Of a DNA stretch of 14,451 nt, positions 1-9,084 are shown in pieces. The DNA comes from Gonium pectorale (Eukaryota; Chlorophyta; Chlorophyceae; Chlamydomonadales; Volvocaceae). The notes below the pieces were generated by a model, which was not told the origin of the DNA, made no database searches, and saw only the letters and a list, made by a program, of their open reading frames with translations. Position 1 is the stretch's first letter; every line of letters begins with the position of its first letter. Made by a program: the position numbers and the translations under genes. Where the stretch lies: NCBI GenBank assembly GCA_001584585.1, contig LSYV01000010.1:2531553-2546003 (forward strand), given 5' to 3'.

Positions 1-2426
1 CGCCACTCCCCGGCCACGTTGGGCGCCGGCGGCGGCGCCGCGGGGCGGCGAGAGGGGCGTGTTGGGCAGCAGCCGCAGCAGGCGCTCCACCTGCATACGC
101 CACCACCAGGGGGGGGGACGGGGGCCACGGGGCAGCGGCCGCACAACCCCGGTGAGACCCAGGCTCCACACCCACCATTTGCTTCCTTCGCCACCCGTTG
201 ACGTCACGCTCTTGGCCGCAATGCCTGGCCGCCCCGCCCCGCCCCGCCCCGCTCTCTGTCTCTCCGGGCCACGGCGGCAGCCGCAGGGCTTCAGCCAGGC
301 CCCAAGCTCCGCAGCCGCCATCACTTCAGAGGATACCTACGGATGCCCCGCCCCCCTCTGCACTCCAATCTGTTGCCCATCTTCAAAAACCGCCCCCTGC
401 CTCTCCGCCTCGCACAAAGCAACCCCCATGCCCCATCCCCTCCTGCGCCCACCCAACCCCCGTGACGCGCCTGCTGCAGGAAGCCCAGCTCGCCCAGCTT
501 CTCTCCGCCGTCCAAAACAAGCGCCCGGAGGGACTCGAACAGGTGACCAAGCTTGACCTGGGGTTCGGCGCGCGGCGCGCACGGCACGCGCACGTTTGCG
601 TGGGCAACGGTCCATCGTGAAATTGCTGCCTCGGGTAAGGCCAGCGCGGCAGGGACCGCCGCACAGCGCCGGTCGCGGTGCTCAGCCTCCAACTCAACGA
701 CATATGCGTAACTCCGCACCTCGACACGCCTCTCGCAACGCTCCCAGGGTGGGGCGTGGGGTGTGTGGGCCGCCCTAACCGCATCCTATCAGTTTACCTC
801 CCCTCACCTTGGGGAAGTGCGTTGCTGGATGGCACTGGATGCCTCCCCAGCATGCCTAAGCGCCCACACTTCCCTCACCTACTGAGTCTGCCTTTCCAAC
901 CCCTCGAGTCCCCTAACCTGCCAGTGCGATCGCGCCCAACTCACGACCTCTGGCCTCATACCCCCCGGCACCCCACATCGCAGCCCGCGAGCAGCGCCCT
1001 TATCGCACACACACCTCACCTGCTGATCGCGGCTCCCGCACCCGAATTCAGAATCCGGAACCCGTTCGTAGTTTGCGTTGGTGGCGTGGGGCGTCACGGT
1101 GGGGCGTGAGGGCCGCCCTTTCCCCCGACCCTGCAGCTAACGTCCGGTCACGGCCTCACCTCGTCGCCCGTGAGCAGCGCCGTGAGCCGGCCGGGTGTGG
1201 CGACCAGCAGGTCGGGCGGCTGCGCCCGCAGGCCCGCCACGTCCTCCCGGAGTCGCGTGCCGCCGTGAATAGCCTGTGGGTGTGGGTGTGGCGGGGGCGC
1301 AGCAGGGGATCAGAAAGTTCCCCCGACGAACGGCAACGTCGAGCGGCGCGCGGAGGAGCAGCTTCATGATGTGTGCATGTGTGTGTGTGTGTGTGTGTGT
1401 GTTGGGGGGTGGGACATGACCTCGGCTGCATGGACCCAGTGCAGTGATCCGGGCGCACCGCACCGCACCGTACCGCACCGCACCGCAACGCACCGCACCG
1501 CACCGCACCGCACCGCACCGCACCGCACCGCACCGCACTGCGCCGCGCCGCGCCGCACCGCCTCGTCCATGGCCCTCCGCGCCTGCCTCCAACGACCCCA
1601 CGCCAGCAACCACCAGCCAGAAACCATGCCCCTCCACTCCCTTCTCTCGCCCCCCCCTCGCCTGTACGCACATGCCCATGGAAGGTGGGAGGGAATGCGC
1701 CTCTGGCAGTCTAAGGAGAACGCCCCACTCGCCTGAACGGCAACACGCCGACGCTTGGCCCCCCCCGCCCCCCGCCCTCACCTTGCATCCGTTCCCCGCT
1801 CCCCACGGCCACGCGCCAGAGCCCCTCCCCTTCCCTTCCTGCCCTGCCGCCCCGCCCCCCTCCCCCCGCGGGCCAGCCCCCCTCCCCCCGCCCCTCCCCT
1901 TCCTGTGCCGCCGCCCCGGCCCCCCCCGGCCAGCGCCCCCCCCGCCTCTCCCCTTCCCTTCCTGCGCGCCCGCGCTTGCCTGCACGCGCATGCCCATGGC
2001 GTGCCCCGCCTCGGCCCGCTCCGACAGCAGCTCAAAGGCCGCCTCCTGCAGCGCCTCAGCCCTCTCGCGGGTGGGGGCCAGCAGCACCGCGCCCACGAGG
2101 TTGGGACCCGTGGGCCACTGGCGCAGCTGCGAGAGGGTCGGAGGGAGGCGGGAAGGGGAAGGGGAGATTGGGGGAGGCAGCATTCAGTTGGTCTTTAGGA
2201 GAGTCCATAGATAGCAGGGCGAGGATGCAGGAAGGCGGGCGATATGAGGAGTGACCACATGTCATCCCTCCGAGTCATGGCCCCTTTTAACGCAGCCATC
2301 AACCCTGCCGCCCGGGGTCCCACGCCCTGGACCCAATTAACCCACCCACCCTCTCCACGGTCGCCGCCAGAGCGCTCAAGTCACGCGGCCGGCCCGGCGG
2401 CCCCAACAGCAGGACGTCAGGGGGAG
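1..2426 (-). CDS. DEAD-box RNA helicase-like protein with degenerate catalytic motifs (partial, five exons)
   Basis: Members of this family remodel RNA using ATP. Proposed exons are 2426-2350 (5' edge uncertain), 2126-1980, 1273-1160, 557-471 and 90-1, continuing past the left edge. The last three junctions and the 2350/2126 junction are all phase 0. Joined in order they give a Walker-A-like segment DVLLLGPPGRPRD, then motif Ia APTRERA, the GG motif AIHGGT, motif Ib VATPGRL, a motif-II region LVLDGGEKLGELGF, and QQ/VERLLRLLP before motif III. Order and spacing match RecA domain 1 of DEAD-box proteins. Two features are odd: motif I lacks the usual G-K-T, and D-E-A-D has become D-G-G-E. No SAT motif is visible in the last 20 residues. 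Two introns appear to use GC donors. The exon frames are otherwise open. It could be a pseudoenzyme or a decaying copy. The subfamily is not assignable, although the GGT and PPDLLVATPGRL parts resemble Mss116/DDX18-type helicases. Confidence 0.72.
558..1159 (-). other. Intron of the helicase-like gene
   Basis: This 602-base stretch lies between the exon ending LLTGDE (donor CGAG/GTGAGG) and the exon starting VKLGHLF (acceptor CCCCAG). The join restores the usual spacing between motif Ib and motif II. It contains two related GC-rich stretches near 748-780 and 1079-1125, both with a GGGGCGTG core followed by GGGCCGCCCT, which look like an old local duplication. I see no coding exon or RNA gene in it. 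Confidence 0.55.
1370..1404. repeat. GT/CA dinucleotide microsatellite
   Basis: About twelve uninterrupted GT units (1379-1402), extended on the left by an imperfect TGTGTGCATGT. It lies in the intron between the motif Ia and GG-motif exons of the helicase-like gene. On the transcribed strand it reads as a CA repeat. Confidence 0.95.
1454..1560. repeat. CACCG pentanucleotide tandem array
   Basis: About 21 tandem units of CACCG, with single-base variants (TACCG, CAACG, CACTG) and a CGCCG run near the right end. Five is not a multiple of three, so the array cycles through all three frames. None of them meets a stop, which produces long spurious open frames on both strands. It lies in the same helicase intron as the GT repeat. 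Confidence 0.95.
1660..1681 (-). repeat. Duplicated exon-end/splice-donor segment inside an intron
   Basis: These 22 bases match 1978-1999 at 20 positions. The 1978-1999 copy is the proposed end of the motif Ia exon (MGMRVQ) plus its GC donor. The intronic copy keeps ATGGGCATG and a CAG followed by GCGAGG, so it is a ready-made decoy donor. The C-rich stretches flanking both copies suggest that exon end and minisatellite were duplicated together. Confidence 0.6.
1755..1970. repeat. C-rich minisatellite, G-rich in the intron transcript
   Basis: A very C-rich tract with a diverged unit. The core CCTCCCCTTCC recurs near 1823, 1891 and 1946, and GGCCAGC recurs between cores. Unit spacing is about 57 to 68 bases. 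The minus strand, which is the RNA sense of the helicase-like gene, is full of runs of four or more G. It ends just downstream, in transcript order, of the proposed exon end at 1980. Confidence 0.8.
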
Positions 2427-2438
2427 CTGGGACCGCAG

Positions 2439-2501
2439 TCGACGCGCCGCCAGCGCCAAAGCGGCCGAATGCATCGGACGCACCCCATCGTTGATCAGCG
2501 T
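2439..2501 (-). other. Possible Q-motif exon segment of the helicase gene, out of frame with motif I
   Basis: One minus-strand frame reads TLINDGVRPMHS followed by AALALAARR. This resembles the Q-motif region of DEAD-box proteins (L-x3-G-[VI]-x-x-P-x3-Q-x2-A), but the key Gln is not at the expected place. It lies about 20 bases upstream of the Walker-A-like segment, which is where a Q motif belongs, but in a different reading frame. The stretch between them is too short for an intron. Either an indel separates them or the resemblance is chance. Confidence 0.3.
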
Positions 2502-4463
2502 TTCGCACGTTGCTGCTGCCGCTGCTGCTGCCGCTTGCGGCCGTGTGCTTATCCAGCTGTCCGGATGAGAGCCCATGGTTGGGCCCGGATCCGGTAATCG
2601 GGAGCGAGCGCCAAGATGCCTGCGCGGAGCCGCCCTCCACGGGGACCAACGCCCGCGGCAGGCCGCCTCCACACCACGCCTGCGGCGTCAGCAGGCGACG
2701 GCCCAAGGGTGAGGATAGCCGCTTTCGGGCTGCGCCAATGCGTGATCAACAATGTTAGGGAAACGGTGGTTGCGGTCATTGGTCGTAGTCCAAGGGCATT
2801 CGGGGCCTTCCTGTGAGCGACCCCGCAGCCCCCCACCCTTTGCACAGCGCCCCGACCTGAAGCGGCTCCGCCGTCCCCAGCAGTAGGTCCGCAGGCCGAA
2901 ACCCCCGGGCCAGAGCACGCGCCGTCGCGGGTGATAGCGGGCAGCCAGTGGGGGGCCCCGCAAACCTCTCGGAGGGCTGGCTGGACGCAGTGGACTGAGG
3001 GTCATGTGTGCCCGGGGCCGCATGCCGGGCCCCCTGGCGAGCTGAGCTGCCATGGCCCTTGGCAGGCCCTAAGGCACCATTGTGCTCGTTATCATCAACT
3101 CCGCGGCGACGCGCTTCGCCGTGGCTGTCACGGCGGGTCGCCGAAAGCGGTGCGGGCTTTGCATGCCGGTGGCTTGTAATCGATTCAGCAGTAGTCAGCA
3201 CGTCTGGTCGTCGTCCGAAAAGCAGGTGGGTTGAGTGGCGGGTGTTGTGGCGGCTTGTTGAACAAACTTTTCTGCATTCTAGCAACGAGGCCATTGAGGA
3301 TGAATCGTGGTTGAATGAATTCGGGCGCTTGCGCGCGCAACGAGTGTTCTCGAATCCAGGGATCCTGCCGGCCGTGCATGCTTCCAGTCGCGCACATGAA
3401 TATATGTTCTCATTTCACATAGGCACATAGTGCATGTTTGTTCTTTTACATTGGTCATACTCTATATCATCGACAGCTCTTGAAGCTTGCTCCCTGTGCT
3501 GCCTTTGTTATGACGCGTAATGGAACGTTACCATGTTCAATGGAAGTTACTGGGCAGCCGGCCTTACCACAGCCCGCACATATGCGCGCGCGTCCATTCA
3601 CGCATCTCACTCACGCGCGCCGAAACGGCTCGCTCCCCGGCGCTGTCTGTACAAGACGGCAATTAAGAACATGGCAAGGGACAGCAGAATGAGTTATCTG
3701 ATTAAGGCACGCAGCAAACTCTAGCCCACACACGGATGCGGCGCTGCTGCTCCGAGGTAGTACCGCCCCACTCGTCACGTACGGTACGCGCCGCCGTTGG
3801 CTACTTACTTACGCGCTCAACGGCGTGCCCTCAACATGCGGCCAGGAGGACGGCATGCCACGAGTCAGCAGGTTAACAGGTTACAGGTTACCGGTACAAG
3901 TCCATCAAAGCCGGGGGGGCCATGGACGAATTGCGAATATTGGGGTGGGGGATCGGGTCCTCGTCTCTACCACGAGTCAGCAGCCTGCGACAGGAGCGCA
4001 CTCACGTTCACCCGTGCGAGGCCACACCAGCTGGCCAACAAACGTCCGCCGGCACACGTCGTTACACGTTATGGTGTTACACACGCGGCGTGGCATGCTT
4101 GTATTCCCATTCCCATTCCATGCGATAGGATGTGACAAACGTGCATGGCGTGCTTGTGTTTCCTATGCCTTGGTATAAAGGCCTGACAACCGGCCCTCGC
4201 GCCTCTGCAAGCGACGACTCGTACGTGCCGCTAATGGGCTGTATAGGGCTGTATAGGGTGTAAGCTGCCTGCACCTACGCGATCGAGGAGACCGATCGGA
4301 GGCTGCTCTCGCCGCCTGACTGCTGTACGGGCTGCGTGACGCATACTTACACAGGGCCGCACAGACGGCGCATCCCCCAGCCTTGCCTCCGTGGTGGTCC
4401 ATTTGCCATCAAGCATGCGTAAGTCCCTATCTACACATCAGATACCACTTATCACGTACGCTG
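2502..4463. other. Stretch without a supportable gene
   Basis: The left part (about 2500-3060) probably holds 5' exons of the helicase-like gene. A minus-strand ATG ends at 3053, and a minus-strand frame near 2870-2960 reads LARGFRPADLLLGTAEP before a possible GT donor, but I could not join these with confidence. From about 3100 to 4460 I see only short chance frames, an imperfect run of GGTTA-like words near 3870-3895, tandem CCCATT near 4108-4124, and a doubled GGGCTGTATA near 4234-4256. A plus-strand TATAAA at 4174-4179 has no gene downstream. Confidence 0.6.
4347..4351 (-). terminator. TGTAA polyadenylation signal
   Basis: The minus strand reads TGTAA here, about 113 bases past the proposed TGA at 4464. 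TGTAA is the established polyadenylation signal of Chlamydomonas and Volvox nuclear genes. It fits the 3' UTR of the Ala-rich secreted-protein gene. Confidence 0.5.
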
Positions 4464-6606
4464 TCATCCCAGCAGGCCACACGTGCTCAGCACTTGGCTC
4501 GTGGCCTCCGCCTCGGCCTGCGCGGACGTGAAGGCGCCGCCGCCGCATGCGGCCAAAGCCCGGGCGCGCGCAGTTGATAACGTCAGGCAACCCCTGTTGC
4601 GTGCAGCGGCGCGCGGAGAGGAGGGGCCACCCGGTCGCGTCGATATGTAGTTCCGAGGTTGAGGTCTAGGTGTCGAAGGTTGAAGCGGCCTTACCAGGGT
4701 CTAGCTTCAAGTTCAAGGTTAAGACACGGAACGCAACAAGTACGGCAGCACAGTACGGCATGCGATAACAGGCCGATAAGTCAAGGCTGCACACCCGCAA
4801 AATGAGTTGCCAAGCCCCAACGCGCCTGCGGTCGAGTTTGATGGCGAATGAGAAGGCCTGGGAGTACGCCACCGCCAGGCCGCCGCCCTGGCAGAACGCC
4901 ACCGCGGTCGCCTCGGCCAGCCCGCTCTCCGAGTTGCCGCCCGAGGCAGCCGCCTGCACGCGAACGGACGTGCGCGGAGACGCCAGATTCAGATAGGTGG
5001 TCGGTAGGCGATAGCTTTCGACCTACAGGTTTGCAGCGACCTCACGCATGGAGTGAGGTTCCGTGGAGTTAGGATTGCCGGCGTGTCCAACCGTCAAATG
5101 CCCAACGAAGGAGCGCAGTGCGCGGGCTTCCGTAAACAAGCCCCTCCCGCTCGTCAGGTCTATGAATCCTACCGCCGCAAACGCATAGCCGTAGGATTGT
5201 GCGGCCGACTGCCCGCCTTGCTGGATAGCCTGGCCAACCGCGGTCGCGAAGGGGTTGAGGGCCGACCCCTGGGTCGCCGCCTGAGCGAACGCGTTGGCCT
5301 GCGCATTGGCCCACGGCTGCAGCAGGTTCCGCTGCGGCGCGGCTGCAGCGGCAACTGCGAGGGCCGCTGCGGTCGCGCCGCTGTCAATCTGCGCCGCCGA
5401 CACGGAGGCCGCCGCCACCGCGTTGGCGTTTCCGCCGCCCAGGGCCTGCATGCATGTATGCGTTACGGATGCGATTGGATGCGTCAGTGTTAGTACGGTA
5501 CGCAGGGCTTATTAGCAGCCGTGCATGGTTGCATGCTAGTGCTAGTGCTTACGAACCATTCGCACGTAGGGCCGTACATGCTTGCCGTACATTGCGTACG
5601 GATTGTATGCCGGGTGAAGACCAGCGGAGGACGTCGTGAGGCGTCATCGCCACCCCTGCCCGCCTGCTACCTCGACGTGCCGCTCCCTCGCAGCCTGACT
5701 CAGGCACCCAGCCCCAGTACCAAAGACACAATCACCAGTCCCCAGTCCGCAGCCGCCAGGTCACACAAACACCACCAGAGCCTACCTGCCCAAACACGCA
5801 GAGCCCACCTGCAGAAGCGCGTCCACCGACTCCTGCTGCTCTCCGCTGCGCGCCGCGTCCACCAGCTCAACCGCAGCACCACGGGCGTCCCCGGCGCCCA
5901 GCGAGGCCTCGATGCGCTGCTTGCGGCCCCTGCCCTTGCCGCCCTTGTCCTTGCCCTTCTTCTTTTGATCTCTCTCCTTCTGGTCCCGCTGCTTCTCCTC
6001 CTGGTCCCGCTGCCTCTTCTCCTGGTCCCTCTCCTTCCCTGCCTTGCCGCTGCCCTTGTCATCCGGCTCATCCCTGTCGCGCCTGTCCCTGCGATCGCCA
6101 CCACCTTCGTTATCATCGCCACCCCTGTCGCGGCCGCCGCCGCCACCGCCGCTGCTGCCGCGTCCATCGCCGCTCTGCTGCTGCAGCTGCCGCGGTGGGT
6201 GGCTGGGGCCTACCCAGCTTCCGGACTCCGCGCTAGCAGCAGCTGAGGTGTAGCTCCAGCCCCCAGCCGCATCCCTCCAGTCTACGTCCGTAGCCGTGGG
6301 CGCTGTGGACTTATGCAAAAGTCGGCGAGACTCGCCGGCTGCCGCGGGCGCGCTCTCGTCGCTGATGGCTGACCCGTGGGTCACTCGCTGACAACCGTTG
6401 GCTCCGCGACCGCTGGCGGACGCTGGGAACCGCGGGCCGTCGTGTCCTCCATCACTCGATGATTGGGAGGCCGCAGGAAAAGTTTTCAGTGCGCCGAACA
6501 GCTCGGAATGCGCACATGACAGCGCGAGCAAGAGCAGCAGCAGCAGCGACCGCCGTATGCAGCGGTGGTGTGCCCCATTGGTCTGCGCAGCCCCGACCTG
6601 CAACAT
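4464..6606 (-). CDS. Predicted secreted Ala-rich, silk-like low-complexity protein (four exons)
   Basis: I do not recognise a known family. Proposed exons are 6606-5809, 5445-5173, 4953-4826 and 4593-4464 (TGA), giving 442 residues. Splice phases agree throughout (0, 0, 2). Residues 1-34 look like a signal peptide: RR, then a seven-Leu core, then SCAHS. Residues 35-150 are low-complexity. Residues 151-232 are Gly-rich and then strongly charged, with DQEEKQR/DQKERDQKKK repeats. From about residue 267 the protein is Ala-rich with alternating small or hydrophobic residues (ANAQANAFAQAA, ATAVAF, AQAEAEA). A C-Q-GGG or C-GGG unit occurs once in each of exons 3 and 4. The composition recalls silk or amyloid-like proteins, suggesting a wall or matrix protein, but that is inference. 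The intron after 4826 needs a GC donor (CAG/GCGCGT) to keep phase. A further ATG lies upstream and out of frame at 6637. Confidence 0.7.
5959..6036 (-). repeat. Tandem coding repeat for charged K/R/D/E/Q segment
   Basis: The plus strand shows repeated TCCTGGTCCCG/TCTCC-type units that encode DQE(E/K)(K)(R)QR and DQK(E/K) repeats, residues about 191-216 of the Ala-rich secreted protein. Units vary in length but stay in frame. Such segments usually expand and contract by slippage, so allele length may vary. Confidence 0.7.
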
Positions 6607-8796
6607 TCCAGTTCTTGTTTGGGATTCGAAGCGTCATGGAAGGAGGACTGCAACGGTGAAGATGCACGACGACAGGCCAAGCACGTTGGACGGGGTTGGA
6701 TTCTGAGCGCAGCTTCGCGCAACTTGCGACAGCTACCTGCTGGAAGACCTAGTTGCAGCCGACCAGTCTCAACTGTATCCATACCGCCGGCTCGACGACA
6801 TCTCATAAATAGGCGTTCGTAATACTGCCCTACGTACCGAGCGACCTGCGGCGTCATCACATAACATTATCGTGAGGACGCCACATCTACCACAACACTT
6901 TCTAAGGGCACCACGACAACAGACGAGCACGCACACAGCTGCTGACGAACATACAACGAACCGTGTACCGTACGTCACGCACCCACGTACGCACAAGCCC
7001 AGCGCCCTACCTGCTAAAGCGAGACGCCCCATCTATCAGTTGTGATTATACATATGAGCGATCGAGTAGCGGGATGGGCGAAACACATATGGGCGGTGTC
7101 CGCAAGTGCATACACGGTATATGGCGGGCTGCTGTACGGGTAACAAGTGCCGTGCAAACACATAGAGCCGGAACCAAGCGAAGAAACGGTCGCACATCAC
7201 CAGCTCGTCGTATGCGTTGCCTTTTCAACATCACCAGCATAAGCACACCGAGCGAGCCGCAGGCGGGCGCAGGACGCAATAGTACAGGAATCGACCTCCG
7301 GGACCGCGGTTTTCACCGTTTTCATTCTTGCGCGCCAAGCGGACGAGCAAGCGCGCTGAACGGAACGCCTTGGCGCCCCAACCTTCGCGTCTTTGCGCGG
7401 AGCCTTTGCCAAAGTCTACCTGAGACATACAATATAGAACAAATGGACAGGTATGCGCGCAATGCCGACATGGCAAGTGACCAGCTGTACTAGACCTCAA
7501 TCACATACATTTCCTTTCCACCCATGCCATGCGTCTTCCGCTGGTTCATTCCGTACAGCCACGACAACAGATAGATGGACATTAACGGCATAGCTAGGAC
7601 GCACGAAGAAACCCAGCCACACACCTGGTTCAATCCTGCACTACTCGCTCGGCACTGCTACTACACTGCTATTCCTATCATTCAGCAGAGGCTGGATGGA
7701 CCCAGAGGCCGCGTGCACACGCACGCTGTTGTAATAATGGTAGGCGTCGGTGCCGGGGTGCTGTCGCCAAACAAAACACCTCCTTCAAGCCGCACACGCA
7801 GCACTGCAGCGCCGCAAGCAATTGGCTGCTCACTAACCTTGAAACCCACACACATCCACCTAATAAAGGAAAGGCTATCTTGAGCTCCCGCATCAACAAT
7901 GGCGCAACCGTGCGCGCGCACACACGCGCACACCGATATCACATGATCGGTGTAAGTGTACAACCCGCGGAAGTACAGCAGCCACGCACGCATCGCGCGC
8001 CCGGCGGGCCTCCGTCATTGCAACGGTTTCTTCCCTGCATCTGATTTCATGAAAATCATTCCGCCGGTGGCTTGGGAGCGGGGCTCCGCGTATCAATTAT
8101 GCGCGAGCCACGGAGTTATCCTACAACAAAGATAATGACTGCAAACTTGCTGTGTTCGCCTGCCGCATTCTACCAATACATCGATAATTCAGAGTGTTAT
8201 GTAAAGGCGGTTCATCCTCAAAGAGTAAGGTGGCTGCTGCGCACTTGCTTCCATCCAGCACAGCAGCTAGCATCATAACACGCACTACAGCCATGATAAA
8301 TGCCATACACGTATTGCTCAATACAAGACCAGCTTCGTTCCTGGCCCGCCATCTATACGTCCCCTCCCCCGCCCCAGGTTGACAGACGCAGTTCCAAGGC
8401 ACGGTGTGCGTACTCATTATCCGCGGCCACGCGCATGCACTGCTGGCCGGCAGTCTTCGAACACCGACATCAGCAAACGCAGGTACGTACCGTCGCTTGC
8501 CGCCGTCCGCTCATGAGGCAATCCTGCCCACATTTTCGGAAGTGCACGCTTTCAGACGACCACGTTCAGCGGAAACGTAGAAGCGCACGGCGCCGCCCTG
8601 ACATTCGTATCTGCTGTCAGTACCGGCTGGCTCGCTCGTCACCGGCCATAAGCCGATTTTCGACATAGCATCGAGATGAGAGGGTGCATATGCACGCATC
8701 GCCAAGAGCGACATCACCCTTTTGCATATAAATTCTGTTAAGGACATTTCATCTTAATTGTAACAGTAACCAGATTTCGTTCGCGTAACCAGCTCG
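6607..8796. other. Gene-free intergenic stretch
   Basis: It separates the start of the Ala-rich gene from the end of the kinase pseudogene. Base composition is more even than in the exons, and open frames are short and without recognisable motifs. The longest, on the plus strand at 6963-7493, has no biased composition or domain. The right end of the pre-start region carries ATAAATA at 6805-6811 (TATTTAT on the minus strand), about 200 bases upstream of the ATG at 6606. It could be a TATA-like element for that gene, on weak evidence. I see no RNA gene or transposon end. Confidence 0.6.
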
Positions 8797-9081
8797 CTAG
8801 CCAGTAATCCGTCCAAGAAGCCGGCACACATCTTTCATGTCCGGCCGCTCCGTTGGCTGCTCCTGGAGGCACCTCTCCGCCAGCTCCCGGATTCCCCGTG
8901 GGGTGCCCTCGGGCCAGGCGAGCAGCTCCGTCGGCACCGCCCCCACGACCGCTCCCGCCGCCGCCTGGCCCCGCAGCCACTCCCGTGCTGGCCGACCCAT
9001 GGGTCCGTCCAGCAGATCCGGCAGCGGCAGCCCGCATGCCAGCTCCCACAGCAGCACGCCGTACGCGTACACGTCCTGCTT

Positions 9082-9084
9082 TTA
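9082..9084 (-). other. In-frame TAA stop in the kinase C-lobe
   Basis: The frame before it reads YSAPELVRYGHSG and the frame after it KQDVYAYGVLLWEL, which in kinases is one continuous segment joining subdomains VIII and IX. The stop therefore interrupts a reading frame that is otherwise conserved for another 94 codons. One base change from a Gln, Glu or Lys codon would create it. Confidence 0.85.

Noticed and set aside
525..552. tRNA B-box-like GTTCGAGTCC on the minus strand
   Set aside because: It lies inside the helicase exon encoding LFESLR, and no tRNA fold surrounds it.
1137..2183. Long minus-strand open frame of 348 codons
   Set aside because: It runs through the CACCG array, the GT repeat and the C-rich minisatellite. 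Only 2126-1980 matches a helicase; the rest is repeat translated in a chance frame.
1444..2214. Plus-strand His/Arg/Thr/Ala- and Pro-rich open frame of 256 codons
   Set aside because: It is the opposite strand of the same repeats, with no domain or start context.
3008..3430. Plus-strand open frame of 140 codons
   Set aside because: It has no motif, no start context and changing composition along its length. It is probably chance.
4174..4179. TATAAA as a plus-strand promoter
   Set aside because: No plausible plus-strand gene follows, and the downstream region is the 3' side of a minus-strand gene.
5521..6246. Plus-strand open frame with a Leu/Ala/Pro-rich, membrane-like stretch
   Set aside because: It is the antisense shadow of the charged repeat (CTC/CTG codons opposite GAG/CAG) of the secreted-protein gene, which has a signal peptide and consistent splicing.
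6963..7493. Plus-strand open frame of 176 codons in the intergenic stretch
   Set aside because: It has no recognisable motif, no codon bias like the accepted exons and no introns. It is consistent with chance.
9082..9084. TAA read as Gln, as in some ulvophycean algae, or stop-codon readthrough
   Set aside because: The other genes use ordinary stops and look volvocine. A second lesion in the same gene makes pseudogene decay simpler. Selenocysteine needs TGA, not TAA.
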